From: [Empedobacter] haloabium
Lineage (GTDB): Bacteria; Pseudomonadota; Gammaproteobacteria; Burkholderiales; Burkholderiaceae_D
Reading direction: 5' to 3'
Length of the DNA: 64,000 nucleotides
Assembly (NCBI GenBank): GCA_008011715.2
Contig: CP136508.1
Span: 372,001-436,000 of the forward strand
Under the pieces are notes generated by a model that had not been told where the DNA came from, made no database searches, and saw only the letters and a program-made list of their open reading frames with translations. Of the stretch, positions 52,733-60,982 are shown piece after piece. Numbering within the stretch: position 1 is the stretch's first letter; every line of letters starts with the position of its first letter. Both the position numbers and the translations under genes were made by a program.

Positions 52733-54139
52733 ATGAAGCTGAACGACCCTGTCAGCCAGCCGAGCGCTGGCGCACGCGGCGCCACCGCCGTCGGCAATTA
52801 CCGCTGGACGATCTGCGCGCTGCTGTTCTTCGCCACCACCGTCAATTACCTGGACCGCCAGGTATTGAGCCTGCTGGCGCCGCAGCTCACAAAAGAATTC
52901 AACTGGTCCAATACCGACTACGCCAACATCACGGCGGCGTTCCAGTTCGTGTATGCGCTGTCGATGGTGTTCGCCGGCCCGATCGTCGACCGCATCGGCA
53001 CCAAGCGCGCCTACCTGTGGGCGATCGCCGTGTGGTCCGGCGGCGCCATCATGCACGCCTATTCGGTGCCGATGGGGCATGCGGTCGGCAGCGCGCTGGG
53101 TGCGCTGGGCATGGTGACGGCGCCGGCTTCGATCATCGGCTTCATGTTGTCGCGCGCCGTGCTGGCGGTGGGCGAGGCGGGCAACTTCCCCGCCGCGATC
53201 AAGGCCACGGCCGAATACTTCCCCAAGCGCGAGCGCTCGTTCGCCACCGGGATCTTCAACTCCGGCGCCAATATCGGCGCCATCCTGGCACCGTTGACGG
53301 TGCCCTGGATCGCGATCAACTGGGGCTGGCAGGCCGCCTTCATCGTCATCGGCGCCATCGGCTTCGTGTGGATGATCGCGTGGCAGATGCTGTTCGATAC
53401 GCCGGAGCGGCAGAAGCGCCTGTCGAAGGCGGAGCTGGCGTACATCCGCAGCGATGCACCGGCCGCGACGACGTCCTCCGCCCCAGCCGGCGCCAAGGTG
53501 CCCTGGTTCCGCCTGCTGGCCTACCGCCAGACCTGGGCCTTCGCCTTCGGCAAATTCATGACGGACGGCGTGTGGTGGTTCTTCCTGTTCTGGCTGCCGA
53601 AATACCTGGCCTCCACCTATGGCATGGGGCCGGCCGACATCGTGCTGCCGCTGGCCGTGTTGTACAGCATGACGATGATCGGCAGTATCGGCGGCGGCTA
53701 CTTCCCCGCCTACTTCATGGACAAGGGGGCGTCGCCGTACGACGGCCGCATGAAGGCGATGTTCGTCATCGCCTGCTTCCCGCTGGTCGTGCTGCTGGCG
53801 CAGCCGCTGGGGTCCATCAGCTACTGGATGCCCGTGCTGCTGATCGGCGTTGGCGCGTCGGCGCACCAGGCCTGGTCGGCCAACCTGTTCACGACCGTCT
53901 CGGACATGTTCCCGCAACGGACCGTCGCCTCCATCGTCGGCATCGGCGGCATGGCCGGCGGCCTCGGTGGCGTCGCGGTGTCGAAGGTGGGCGGCTGGCT
54001 GTTCGATTATTATGGCGCACAGGGCCAGCTGGCCACCGGCTACATGATCATGTTCGCGTTCTGCGCGCTGGCCTACCTGCTGGCTTGGGGCGTCATGAAG
54101 ACGCTGGTACCGCGCTACAAGGAAATCACGGACCTCTGA
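52733..54139 (+). CDS. MFS transporter, ACS / hexuronate-type
   Basis: A 468-residue transporter with 12 predicted helices. The ATG at 52733 (MKLNDPVSQPSAGARGATAV) is used; an ATG at 52664 lies inside the operator and is less likely. Family motifs are YRWTICALLFFATTVNYLDRQVLSLL, GPIVDRIGTKRAYLWAIAVWSGG, LAVGEAGNFPAAIKATAEYFPKRERS, FATGIFNSGANIGAI and DKGASPYDGRMKAM. This is the anion:cation symporter group that imports sugar acids such as hexuronates and aldarates. Its context with KdgD and a semialdehyde dehydrogenase supports an aldarate or uronate substrate. galM follows with a TGATG overlap. Confidence 0.9.
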   Translation: MKLNDPVSQPSAGARGATAVGNYRWTICALLFFATTVNYLDRQVLSLLAPQLTKEFNWSNTDYANITAAFQFVYALSMVFAGPIVDRIGTKRAYLWAIAVWSGGAIMHAYSVPMGHAVGSALGALGMVTAPASIIGFMLSRAVLAVGEAGNFPAAIKATAEYFPKRERSFATGIFNSGANIGAILAPLTVPWIAINWGWQAAFIVIGAIGFVWMIAWQMLFDTPERQKRLSKAELAYIRSDAPAATTSSAPAGAKVPWFRLLAYRQTWAFAFGKFMTDGVWWFFLFWLPKYLASTYGMGPADIVLPLAVLYSMTMIGSIGGGYFPAYFMDKGASPYDGRMKAMFVIACFPLVVLLAQPLGSISYWMPVLLIGVGASAHQAWSANLFTTVSDMFPQRTVASIVGIGGMAGGLGGVAVSKVGGWLFDYYGAQGQLATGYMIMFAFCALAYLLAWGVMKTLVPRYKEITDL

Positions 54140-55278
54140 TGCGACGATCGTTCTGCGCCGCCCTGCTGGCCGCTGCGGGGGTGGCCAGTGCCACCGGCAT
54201 CGCCGTGCAACCGTATGGCACCACAAGCGCCGGCGCCGCCGTCGAGAAGGTCACGCTGACCAACGACCGCGGCATGACCTTGGCCTACATCGACTACGGT
54301 GCCACCATCGTGGCCGCGACGGCGGCCGACCGGACCGGCGCGCGCCGCAACGTCGTGCTGGACTTGCCGGACCTGGCGGCCTACCAGCGCAGCACGCGCA
54401 AATGGGGCGCCATCATCGGCCGTTACGCCGGCCGCATCGGCGGCGCCCGTTACACGCTGGACGGCAAGACGGTGCGGCTGCAGCCGAACCTGCGCGGCCT
54501 GACCATCCACGGCGGCCCGCCCGGTTACGAACAGCGTGTGTGGCAGCGCCGCGACTTCGCCGACAGCGCCTCGATCGGCTCCGTCTACACCCTGGTCAGC
54601 CCGGACGGCGACCAGTCCTTCCCCGGCACGCTGACGCTGCACGTGACCTACCGCCTGCTGCGCGCCAGCGACGAGTTCCGCATCGAGTACGAAGCGGTGA
54701 CGGATGCGCCCACGGTCGTCAATTTCACGAACCACGCCTACTTCAACCTGGCGGGTGCCGGCAGCCGCGGCCTGGCCTCGCACCGCTTCCAGTTCGACGC
54801 CGACCGCTACGCCGTCACGGACGCGAACCGCGTACCGACGGGAGAGCTGGCCAGCGTGGCCGGCACGCCACTGGACTTCCGCAAGCCCGCCAGTGCCGCG
54901 GCGCGACTGCAGGCGCCTTCCGTCCTGCTGGGCGATCCGCCCGGTTTCGACCACAGCCTGGTATTTGGCAAGCAGCCGGGTCAACTGGCCACCGTGGCCG
55001 TCATCGACGACACGAGCAGCGGCATCCGGATGGAGATCGGCACGACGGAACCGTCGGCGCAGTTCTACACGGCCAACGCGTTCGATGGAAAAGAGGTGGG
55101 CGTCAGCGGCACGGCTTACCAGCGCTATGACGGCTTCGCATTCGAGACCCAGCACCTGCCGGACAGCCCGAACCAGCCGTCATTCCCCAGCACGGTGCTG
55201 CGGCCGGGCGAAGTGTTCCGCTCCACCACAAGCTTCCGCTTCAAAAAAGAGGGACAGACCCCATTTTCCGGGAAATAG
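54139..55278 (+). CDS. galM: Secreted aldose 1-epimerase
   Basis: A 379-residue mutarotase. The start has a signal peptide (MRRSFCAALLAAAGVASATG), unusual for the mostly cytosolic GalM family, and places it in the periplasm. Catalytic regions are IIGRYAGRIGGARYTLDG, LTIHGGPPGYE, VNFTNHAYFNLAG with the acid His, and GFAFETQHLPDSPNQPSFPS with the base Glu. It should speed anomer interconversion of incoming sugars. The last residues KKEGQTPFSGK are read from a repeat-like sequence AGGGACAGACCCCATTTTC, so its original C-terminus may be altered. It belongs to the MFS operon. Confidence 0.9.
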   Translation: MRRSFCAALLAAAGVASATGIAVQPYGTTSAGAAVEKVTLTNDRGMTLAYIDYGATIVAATAADRTGARRNVVLDLPDLAAYQRSTRKWGAIIGRYAGRIGGARYTLDGKTVRLQPNLRGLTIHGGPPGYEQRVWQRRDFADSASIGSVYTLVSPDGDQSFPGTLTLHVTYRLLRASDEFRIEYEAVTDAPTVVNFTNHAYFNLAGAGSRGLASHRFQFDADRYAVTDANRVPTGELASVAGTPLDFRKPASAAARLQAPSVLLGDPPGFDHSLVFGKQPGQLATVAVIDDTSSGIRMEIGTTEPSAQFYTANAFDGKEVGVSGTAYQRYDGFAFETQHLPDSPNQPSFPSTVLRPGEVFRSTTSFRFKKEGQTPFSGK

Positions 55279-55315
55279 TTGCCAAAAATCGGGGACAGTC
55301 CCCGATTTTTGGCAA
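55279..55315. terminator. Bidirectional hairpin terminator between convergent genes
   Basis: Seventeen-base perfect arms, TTGCCAAAAATCGGGGA and TCCCCGATTTTTGGCAA, around a CAG loop. It starts directly after the galM stop and ends 3 bp before the stop of the convergent SMP-30 gene, so it can stop both operons. Both strands read as GC stem then T run. Confidence 0.8.
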
Positions 55316-55318
55316 TTT

Positions 55319-56218
55319 TCAGAACGCGCAGGGCGCGTCGGCCAGGCCCTGCACGCCGGGGCGCAGCAGCACGACGGCGCCGCCCCATTCGGCGTCTTCC
55401 GGCTTGCCGGAGACGATCGACGTGACGATCAGGGTCTTCAGGTCGTCGCCGCCGAAGGTGCACATCGACGGTTTGAGGAAGGGCAGGTCGATGCGCCGAT
55501 CCAGCTTGCCCTCCGGCGTGAAGCGCAGCAGGCAGCCGGCGTCGTTGGCGCAGCTCCAGTAGCAGCCGTCGGCGTCGACGACGGCGCCGTCCGGCCGGCC
55601 CACGTGTTCGGCCAGGTTGGCGAACACGCGCCGGTTCGACGGCACGCCCGTCGCGACGTCGTAATCGAATGCCCACACCAGGCGGCTGTTGGGATGCGAA
55701 TCGGACAGGTACATCGTGCGCCCGTCGGGCGACCAGGACAGCCCGTTCTGCGTGAACAGGCCAGAGACAATGGGCGCCGACAGGCCGTTCGCATCGTAAC
55801 GGTACAGCTGGCCGATATCCTTCCCCGCGCTCATGTCCATGAACATCGTGCCGCTCCAGAAGCGGCCCTGGCGGTCGGTGCGGCCGTCGTTGAAGCGCAT
55901 GCCCGCGCCCAGCTCGGCCGGCTTGCCCAGCAGCGTGACGGCCACGCTGCCGTTGTCGATCAGGTCGCTGCTTTCCAGCTCGACCTTGAACATGCCCGTC
56001 TCCATGCCGGCGATCAGCCCACCGCGCGCGCGCGGCGCCACGCAGGCCACCATCTCGGGGGCCTGCCACGAGCGCGTGCGCCCGGCGGCATCGAGCCGCC
56101 AGATGCACCTGGCCGGAATGTCGACCCAGTACCACGCGCGCGCGGCGGCATCCCACGCCGGGCTTTCGCCCGTCGCGCACTGCACGCCGGCGATGCGTTC
56201 GATCGACAGGCCTGCCAT
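55319..56218 (-). CDS. SMP-30/gluconolactonase-family lactonase
   Basis: A 299-residue six-bladed propeller protein. Metal-site segments are ATGESPAWDAAARAWYWVD (Glu near residue 18), RFNDGRTDRQGRFWSGTM and SGLFTQNGLSWSPDGRTMYLSDSH. VGRPDGAVVDADGCYWSC and GGDDLKTLIVTS follow. The family hydrolyses sugar-acid lactones with a divalent metal. It would open the lactone formed by a uronate or aldose dehydrogenase before dehydration. Its start overlaps the dehydrogenase stop (TAATG). Confidence 0.88.
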   Translation of the reverse strand: MAGLSIERIAGVQCATGESPAWDAAARAWYWVDIPARCIWRLDAAGRTRSWQAPEMVACVAPRARGGLIAGMETGMFKVELESSDLIDNGSVAVTLLGKPAELGAGMRFNDGRTDRQGRFWSGTMFMDMSAGKDIGQLYRYDANGLSAPIVSGLFTQNGLSWSPDGRTMYLSDSHPNSRLVWAFDYDVATGVPSNRRVFANLAEHVGRPDGAVVDADGCYWSCANDAGCLLRFTPEGKLDRRIDLPFLKPSMCTFGGDDLKTLIVTSIVSGKPEDAEWGGAVVLLRPGVQGLADAPCAF

Positions 56219-57792
56219 TACTTCAGCACCAGCTCACCGTCGACGACGCGCGGGATCGCCAGCGGATTGTCGCCCGCCAGCGCGGCCGGCAGCAGCTCGG
56301 CCGGCACGTCCTGGTAGCACACCGGGCGCAGGAAGCGGTCGATCGCCGACGCGCCCACCGAGGTGGAGCGGCTGTCCGAGGTGGACGGGAACGGCCCGCC
56401 GTGCACCATCGCGTGCGCCACTTCGACGCCGGTACCGAAGCCATTGAACAGGATGCGACCGGCCTTGCGTTCCAGGGTCGGCAGCAGTTTTTTCGCGATG
56501 GCGATGTCCGCGCCCGTCGCGTGCACCGCCGCCGTCAGCTGGCCTTCGACGTGTTCGGCCACCTCGATCAGCTGCGCTTCGCTGTGGCAGCGGATCAGCA
56601 GCGAGCACGGGCCGAAGATTTCGTCTTCCAGTTCCGGCTTGGCCAGGAACGTGGCGGCATCGGTCGTGTACAGCGCGGCCACCGCACTGCACGGGTTGTC
56701 CGTGGTCTGGCCCTGCGCCAGCAACGTCACGCCCTCGACCTTGCCCAGCTTGGCCACGCCGGTGGTGTAGGCCTGGTGGATGCCCGGGGTCAGCATCGTG
56801 GCGGCGCCCTTGGCCTGCAGCGCGCTGACGGTGCCTTGCACGAACTTGTCCAGGGCCGGCGACTCCAGCGCGATCAACAGGCCCGGATTGGTGCAGAACT
56901 GGCCGGCGCCGAGCGTCAGCGAGTCGGCGAACTGCTGCGGCAGTTTTTCGTTGGCCAGCGCGCCTTCCAGCAGGAAGACCGGATTGATGCTGCTCATTTC
57001 CGCGTACACGGGGATCGGCTCGGGGCGCGCCGCCGCCGTCTTCATCAGCGCGATGCCGCCCGCGCGCGAGCCGGTGAAGCCGACCGCCTTGATGTGCGGA
57101 TGGCTGACCAGGTTCTGGCCGATGCTCTGGCCGGCGCCGATCAGCATCGAGAACACGCCTTCCGGCATGTCGCTGTCGATCGCGGCCTGCTGCACGGCCT
57201 TCGCCACCAGCTCGGAAGTGCCCAGGTGGGCCGAGTGGGCTTTCACCACGACCGGGCAGCCGGCGGCCAGCGCGGAGGCGGTGTCGCCGCCAGCCACCGA
57301 GAAGGCCAGCGGGAAGTTCGACGCGCCGAACACGGCGACCGGACCCAGGCCGATCTTGCGCAGGCGCAGGTCGGGGCGCGGGGCTGGCGCCCGGTCGGGC
57401 AGCGCCGAATCCAGCGTGGCGGAGAGGTAGCGGCCATCGCGCACGACTTTCGCGAACAGGCGCAGCTGATTGCAGGTGCGGCCACGTTCGCCTTCCAGGC
57501 GTGCCTGCGGCAAGCCGGATTCCTGCATGGCGCGTTCGATCAGCGCCGGGCCCAGGTCCATGATGCGGTCGGCGATGGTCTCGAGGAACTTGGCGCGCTG
57601 CGCCGGCGTCGTCTCGCGGTAGCGGTCGAAGGCCTGCCACGCCAGCGTGCAAGCCTGTTCCAGTTCGGCTTGCGACGCCAGGCCGAAAGGCGGCTCGATC
57701 TGCGCGTTGCGCGACGGGTCGACAGCCTTGACGGTACCTTCCTTGCCCAGCACGGCCTTGCGGCCGATGATCATTTCACCCTTGATTTCCAT
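56218..57792 (-). CDS. Alpha-ketoglutarate semialdehyde (2,5-dioxovalerate) dehydrogenase
   Basis: A 524-residue NADP-type aldehyde dehydrogenase from ATG 57792, with AGGAG upstream; it starts [19 protein letters not shown]. This is the longer KGSADH type with [33 protein letters not shown]. The catalytic Glu is in [17 protein letters not shown] and the Cys in [39 protein letters not shown] near the end is diagnostic. It oxidises 2,5-dioxopentanoate to 2-oxoglutarate, the last step after KdgD. Located between kdgD and the lactonase gene on one transcript. Confidence 0.92.
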   Translation of the reverse strand: MEIKGEMIIGRKAVLGKEGTVKAVDPSRNAQIEPPFGLASQAELEQACTLAWQAFDRYRETTPAQRAKFLETIADRIMDLGPALIERAMQESGLPQARLEGERGRTCNQLRLFAKVVRDGRYLSATLDSALPDRAPAPRPDLRLRKIGLGPVAVFGASNFPLAFSVAGGDTASALAAGCPVVVKAHSAHLGTSELVAKAVQQAAIDSDMPEGVFSMLIGAGQSIGQNLVSHPHIKAVGFTGSRAGGIALMKTAAARPEPIPVYAEMSSINPVFLLEGALANEKLPQQFADSLTLGAGQFCTNPGLLIALESPALDKFVQGTVSALQAKGAATMLTPGIHQAYTTGVAKLGKVEGVTLLAQGQTTDNPCSAVAALYTTDAATFLAKPELEDEIFGPCSLLIRCHSEAQLIEVAEHVEGQLTAAVHATGADIAIAKKLLPTLERKAGRILFNGFGTGVEVAHAMVHGGPFPSTSDSRSTSVGASAIDRFLRPVCYQDVPAELLPAALAGDNPLAIPRVVDGELVLK

Positions 57793-57905
57793 GTGTTCTC
57801 CTGTTGGCCGCGTGCCAGCTGGCGCGCGGCGGTTGTCATATCGGCCGGCAGAATAGATCGATGCGGGCCGTGGCCCGCATCGGTTTTGCAGCACTACAGA
57901 CGCCG

Positions 57906-58817
57906 TTATTGCGGGCCCTGGGCACGCATCAGTTTCTCCAGCATCGCGTATTCCTCTTCCGTCAGGTCGGTCAGCGGTGCGCGCACCGGACCGGCGTCGT
58001 AGCCGGCGATCTTCGCGCCCGCCTTGACGATCGACACCGCGTAGCCGGCCTTGCGGTTGCGGATGGCCAGGTACGGCAGGAAGAATTCGTCCAGCAGGCG
58101 GTTCTGCGTCTCGCGGTCGTCGGCGGCCACGGCGTGGTAGAAGTCCATGGCCAGCTTCGGCATGAAGTTGAATACCGCCGACGAGTATACCGGGGTACCG
58201 AGCGCCTTGTAGGCCGCGGCGTACACTTCCGCCGTCGGCAGGCCGCCCAGGTAGCTGAAGCGGTCGCCCATGCGGCGCCAGATCGAGACCATCAGTTCGA
58301 TGTCGCCGATGCCGTCCTTGAAGCCGATCAGGTTCGGATTGCGCGCGGCCAGGATCTCCAGCGAGTCGGCCGTCAGGCGGCAGTTGCCGCGGTTGTAGAC
58401 GACCACGCCGAAGTCCACCGACTTGCAGACCTCTTCCACATGGCGGATCAGGCCATCCTGGCTGGCTTCGGTCAGGTAGTGCGGCAGCAGCAGGATGCCT
58501 TGCGCGCCCACGCGTTCCGCTTCCTGCGCATAGGCGATGGCCGCGCGGGTCGGGCCGCCGGCACCGGCCAGGATCGGCACCTTGCCGCGGCAGGTGTCGA
58601 CGGCGGTCTTGATGATGTCGGTGTATTCGTTCGGGGTCAGCGAGAAGAACTCACCCGTGCCGCCGGCCGCGAACAGGGCGGACGCGCCATACGGTGCCAG
58701 CCATTCCAGGCGCTTGGCGTAGGTGTCGGCGCGGAAGTCGCCGTTGGCGTCGAAGTCGGTCACCGGGAACGACAGCAGGCCATGGGACAGGACGGTTTGG
58801 AGTTCTTTGGGTTGCAT
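57906..58817 (-). CDS. kdgD: 5-dehydro-4-deoxyglucarate dehydratase
   Basis: A 303-residue class I aldolase-fold enzyme (DHDPS family) that dehydrates and decarboxylates 5-dehydro-4-deoxyglucarate to 2,5-dioxopentanoate. ATG 58817 ([23 protein letters not shown]) gives the family length; an upstream in-frame ATG lies at the operator edge. Signatures are [32 protein letters not shown], the Tyr in [10 protein letters not shown], and the Schiff-base Lys in [10 protein letters not shown]. First gene of the operon kdgD-KGSADH-lactonase. Confidence 0.93.
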   Translation of the reverse strand: MQPKELQTVLSHGLLSFPVTDFDANGDFRADTYAKRLEWLAPYGASALFAAGGTGEFFSLTPNEYTDIIKTAVDTCRGKVPILAGAGGPTRAAIAYAQEAERVGAQGILLLPHYLTEASQDGLIRHVEEVCKSVDFGVVVYNRGNCRLTADSLEILAARNPNLIGFKDGIGDIELMVSIWRRMGDRFSYLGGLPTAEVYAAAYKALGTPVYSSAVFNFMPKLAMDFYHAVAADDRETQNRLLDEFFLPYLAIRNRKAGYAVSIVKAGAKIAGYDAGPVRAPLTDLTEEEYAMLEKLMRAQGPQ

Positions 58818-58864
58818 GAGTCTACTCGCTTCTAGGTCAGGGGGATCGAGGATAAGGGTCATCG

Positions 58865-58887
58865 TTGTATGACATCGTACAACCTAA
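58865..58887. promoter_or_regulatory. FadR-type operator, kdgD promoter
   Basis: Reverse complement of the 52652 site with one substitution: TTAGG then TTGTACGATGTCATACAA on the minus strand. It lies 48 bp upstream of the kdgD start. Confidence 0.8.
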
Positions 58888-58926
58888 AACGGGCGGCTGC
58901 AAGCGTTTTGGTTGCCACCGGAATGA

Positions 58927-58955
58927 TGGGGTCGGACCCGCCGGGTCCGACCCCA
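58927..58955. repeat. REP-like hairpin, perfect-stem type
   Basis: TGGGGTCGGACCC, loop GCC, GGGTCCGACCCCA. Relative to 10600-10630 the A-T pair in the stem has become G-C on both arms, a compensatory change. It lies between kdgD and a frameshifted gene. Confidence 0.8.
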
Positions 58956-58972
58956 GCCTTTCGCTTGGGCTT

Positions 58973-59658
58973 CTACTTCGCGGCGGCTTCCCCACAAGAG
59001 ACCTTGGCGGGGCAACTGTGCGCTGCCGCGCCCCGGGTCCACGCGGGCGCCCGGCAGGCGTTGGAGCAAAACAGCGCCGACGACGTTTGCGTTGGCACAG
59101 GGCGCCCTGGGGGCTCGTCCCAATAGGACCAAGTCAGCAGCCGGCCATTGTCATCCCGCGTCAAGCTGACTGCGCCGACGCGGGACCCGGGCACGGTGTA
59201 GCGGCCATAGTTGCGTGGATCGGGATGGTGCGGCGGCAGGATGGGCCATTGCTCGGCCTGCCAGATCTCCTGGAAGGCCGCGCTCGTGAGTTCCCAGTTG
59301 CCCTTGAATTCGACGCGCGCGCTGAGCTCGCGCGGCGCGTCGGGTGCCAACTTGATGACGACCTGGACAAGTGCTTCCTGGCCGCGATCGCCGGCACCCG
59401 GAATCCTCCCGGCAAATTTGTAGATGACTGCCGCGCCCGGTATTGCGTCGTGACTGCCGGCGCGGCAAACAAGGCCTTGAGCCGCTCCTCAATGGCGGCA
59501 TCGTCTTCCAGCAAACATGACGAGCGCAATGCGGCCTTCAGGTTGACCAGATAATCCCGCTCCGTTTGCAACGACACGGCGCCAGGGCAGGGCAGGTCCG
59601 CCGCGTGCACCACGCCGACGGCGCAAAGCAACGCGGCTGCCAGCCCGGCGGCACGCAT
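58973..59658 (-). pseudogene. Frameshifted exported protein of unknown function
   Basis: From ATG 59658 a signal peptide (MRAAGLAAALLCAVGVVHAA) and about 45 protein-like residues are read. Between about 59400 and 59488 the sensible frame changes to one reading VVIKLAPDAPRELSARVEF, then TSAAFQEIWQAEQWPILPPH, DPRNYGRYTVPGSRVGAVSL and TWSYWDEP, and ends at 58973. Codon use and residue patterns support both halves. It could be a decayed gene or a base-calling error. No family was recognised. It follows the FadR-type regulator by 1 bp in the same direction. Confidence 0.5.
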
Positions 59659-59659
59659 G

Positions 59660-60391
59660 TCACAGCGCCGCCGCGGTCTCTTCCTGCGCCTTGCGCAGCC
59701 GCTCGCGGCTGTTGGAGAGGTGGGTGCGCATCGCCGCGCGCGCCCCTTCCGGGTCGCGCCGCAGGATGGCGTGGTAGATGTCCTCGTGTTCGCGGTTGAC
59801 GCGCTCCAGGTAGACGGCCGGATCGTCGTGCGCCAGTTGCGCCGAGTTGACGCGCGCGCGCGGGATGATCGTCGTGCCCAGGTGGGTCAGGATGTCCACG
59901 AAGTAGCGGTTGCCGGTCGCCTGCGCGATCAGCAGGTGGAACTGCACGTCCGCCTCGACCGAGCCGCCTTGCACGATGCGCTCGAGCGCGGCGGCCATCT
60001 CGCGCGCCTGCTCGTCGGTGCGGCGCGACGCCGCCAGCCAGGCCGCTTCCGTTTCAAGGCTGATGCGCAGCTCCAGGATCGCCAGCACGTCGCCGATGGT
60101 GCGGATCGTGTCCGCCGAGATCAGCAGCGGCGGGGCGGGCGGCTCCAGCACGAACGTGCCGATGCCGTGGCGCGTCTCGACCAGGCCGGCGGCCTGCAGG
60201 TGCGAGATGGCCTCGCGCACCACGGTGCGGCTGACGCCGTGCAGTTCCATGATCACGGACTCGGTCGGCAGCTTCTCGCCGGGCTTCAGCACGCCGTCGC
60301 GAATGCTGGCGCTGATGCTCTCGACCACGCCCTGGGCAAGGTTGCGGTGGCGCCGTTTCGGCGGCGTAACGGTGGCGGTCAGGTCGGACAT
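59660..60391 (-). CDS. FadR-subfamily GntR transcriptional regulator of the sugar-acid locus
   Basis: A 243-residue regulator. N-terminal winged helix (about 15-80) with LAQGVVESISASIRDGVLKPG, KLPTESVIMELHGVSRTVVREAISHLQAAGLVETRHGIGTFV, followed by an all-helical FCD domain: LELRISLETEAAWLAASRR, DVQFHLLIAQATGNRYFVDI and EHEDIYHAILRRDPEGARAAMRTHL, which contains the metal- or ligand-binding His residues. FCD regulators respond to sugar acids or related carboxylates. A TTGTACGATGAC half-site lies 60 bp upstream, and full sites precede the MFS and kdgD operons. Confidence 0.9.
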   Translation of the reverse strand: MSDLTATVTPPKRRHRNLAQGVVESISASIRDGVLKPGEKLPTESVIMELHGVSRTVVREAISHLQAAGLVETRHGIGTFVLEPPAPPLLISADTIRTIGDVLAILELRISLETEAAWLAASRRTDEQAREMAAALERIVQGGSVEADVQFHLLIAQATGNRYFVDILTHLGTTIIPRARVNSAQLAHDDPAVYLERVNREHEDIYHAILRRDPEGARAAMRTHLSNSRERLRKAQEETAAAL

Positions 60392-60450
60392 GGCGGTGGG
60401 CTGGAAAGGGAAGTGATCATTATAGCAGCAGCGCTGCGGCCCTCCCCAAG

Positions 60451-60462
60451 TTGTACGATGAC
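60451..60462. promoter_or_regulatory. FadR-type operator half-site, regulator promoter
   Basis: TTGTACGATGAC is identical to the first 12 bp of the 52657-52674 core, then diverges. It lies 60 bp before the regulator start and may allow weaker autoregulation. Confidence 0.6.
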
Positions 60463-60502
60463 CACCGGGCTAAAAAGCGCAGGTGTTTCCCGACTGCTGC
60501 TA

Positions 60503-60522
60503 TACTGTATAAACGTACAGTA
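60503..60522 (+). promoter_or_regulatory. LexA (SOS) box
   Basis: TACTGTATAAACGTACAGTA matches the SOS box form TACTGT-N8-ACAGTA exactly at all conserved outer positions. It overlaps a TATACT -10 candidate at 60501-60506 and ends 18 bp before the ATG at 60541. Confidence 0.8.
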
Positions 60523-60540
60523 TTATTTCTTGGGTGCATC

Positions 60541-60909
60541 ATGAGAATCAAAATGGTCAAACTGCGCATGGGCGGCATTTCGCTGCCCAGCCGCGTCCTG
60601 GGCGACCGCGCCGCGCCCCGCTTTGGCGAATTGCGCATCCTCGATACGGACGACCAGGGCCTGCGCCGCCCCGTCAAGCTGGCGCGCCTGATGGAGCACG
60701 GTTCGCCGGTGATCCGCGAAACCCTGCTGGAGCCGCGCATCCTGTGGTGTGGCGACGGCCGCTTCACCTTGACCGGCTTCGAACGTATCCGCAACCGCAA
60801 CGGCGAAATCGTCGAGTACGCGCAGTCGTGGCTGTGCGAGATCGACTTCAGTCCGCCACCGGAAGCGCCGCGCGAAACTTTGCGGGCCGCCCCCTATAAA
60901 GATCGTTGA
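60541..60909 (+). CDS. Orphan protein under a LexA box, unknown function
   Basis: A 122-residue basic protein starting MRIKMVKLRMGGISLPSRVLGD; ATG 60541 is preferred to an in-frame one at 60451 because the SOS box and -10 lie between them. It has no signal peptide or membrane helix. Segments such as FGELRILDTDDQGLRRPVKLARLM, SPVIRETLLEPRILWCGDGRF and EIVEYAQSWLCEID suggest a compact beta-rich fold. No family was recognised. The promoter implies DNA-damage induction. It lies between the FadR-type and DeoR-type regulators and is divergent from the former. Confidence 0.75.
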   Translation: MRIKMVKLRMGGISLPSRVLGDRAAPRFGELRILDTDDQGLRRPVKLARLMEHGSPVIRETLLEPRILWCGDGRFTLTGFERIRNRNGEIVEYAQSWLCEIDFSPPPEAPRETLRAAPYKDR

Positions 60910-60939
60910 TGCACGTTTATGCGTTTTCTTTGCACGTTT
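60910..60939. promoter_or_regulatory. Direct repeats before the deoR-type gene
   Basis: TGCACGTTT occurs at 60910-60918 and 60931-60939, exactly 21 bp (two helical turns) apart, 44 bp before the regulator start. DeoR-family proteins often bind such direct repeats, so autoregulation is plausible. Confidence 0.45.
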
Positions 60940-60982
60940 GTTCGTGTATGCTTGCGCTATTCGAACCACCCGGAGTGCAAGC

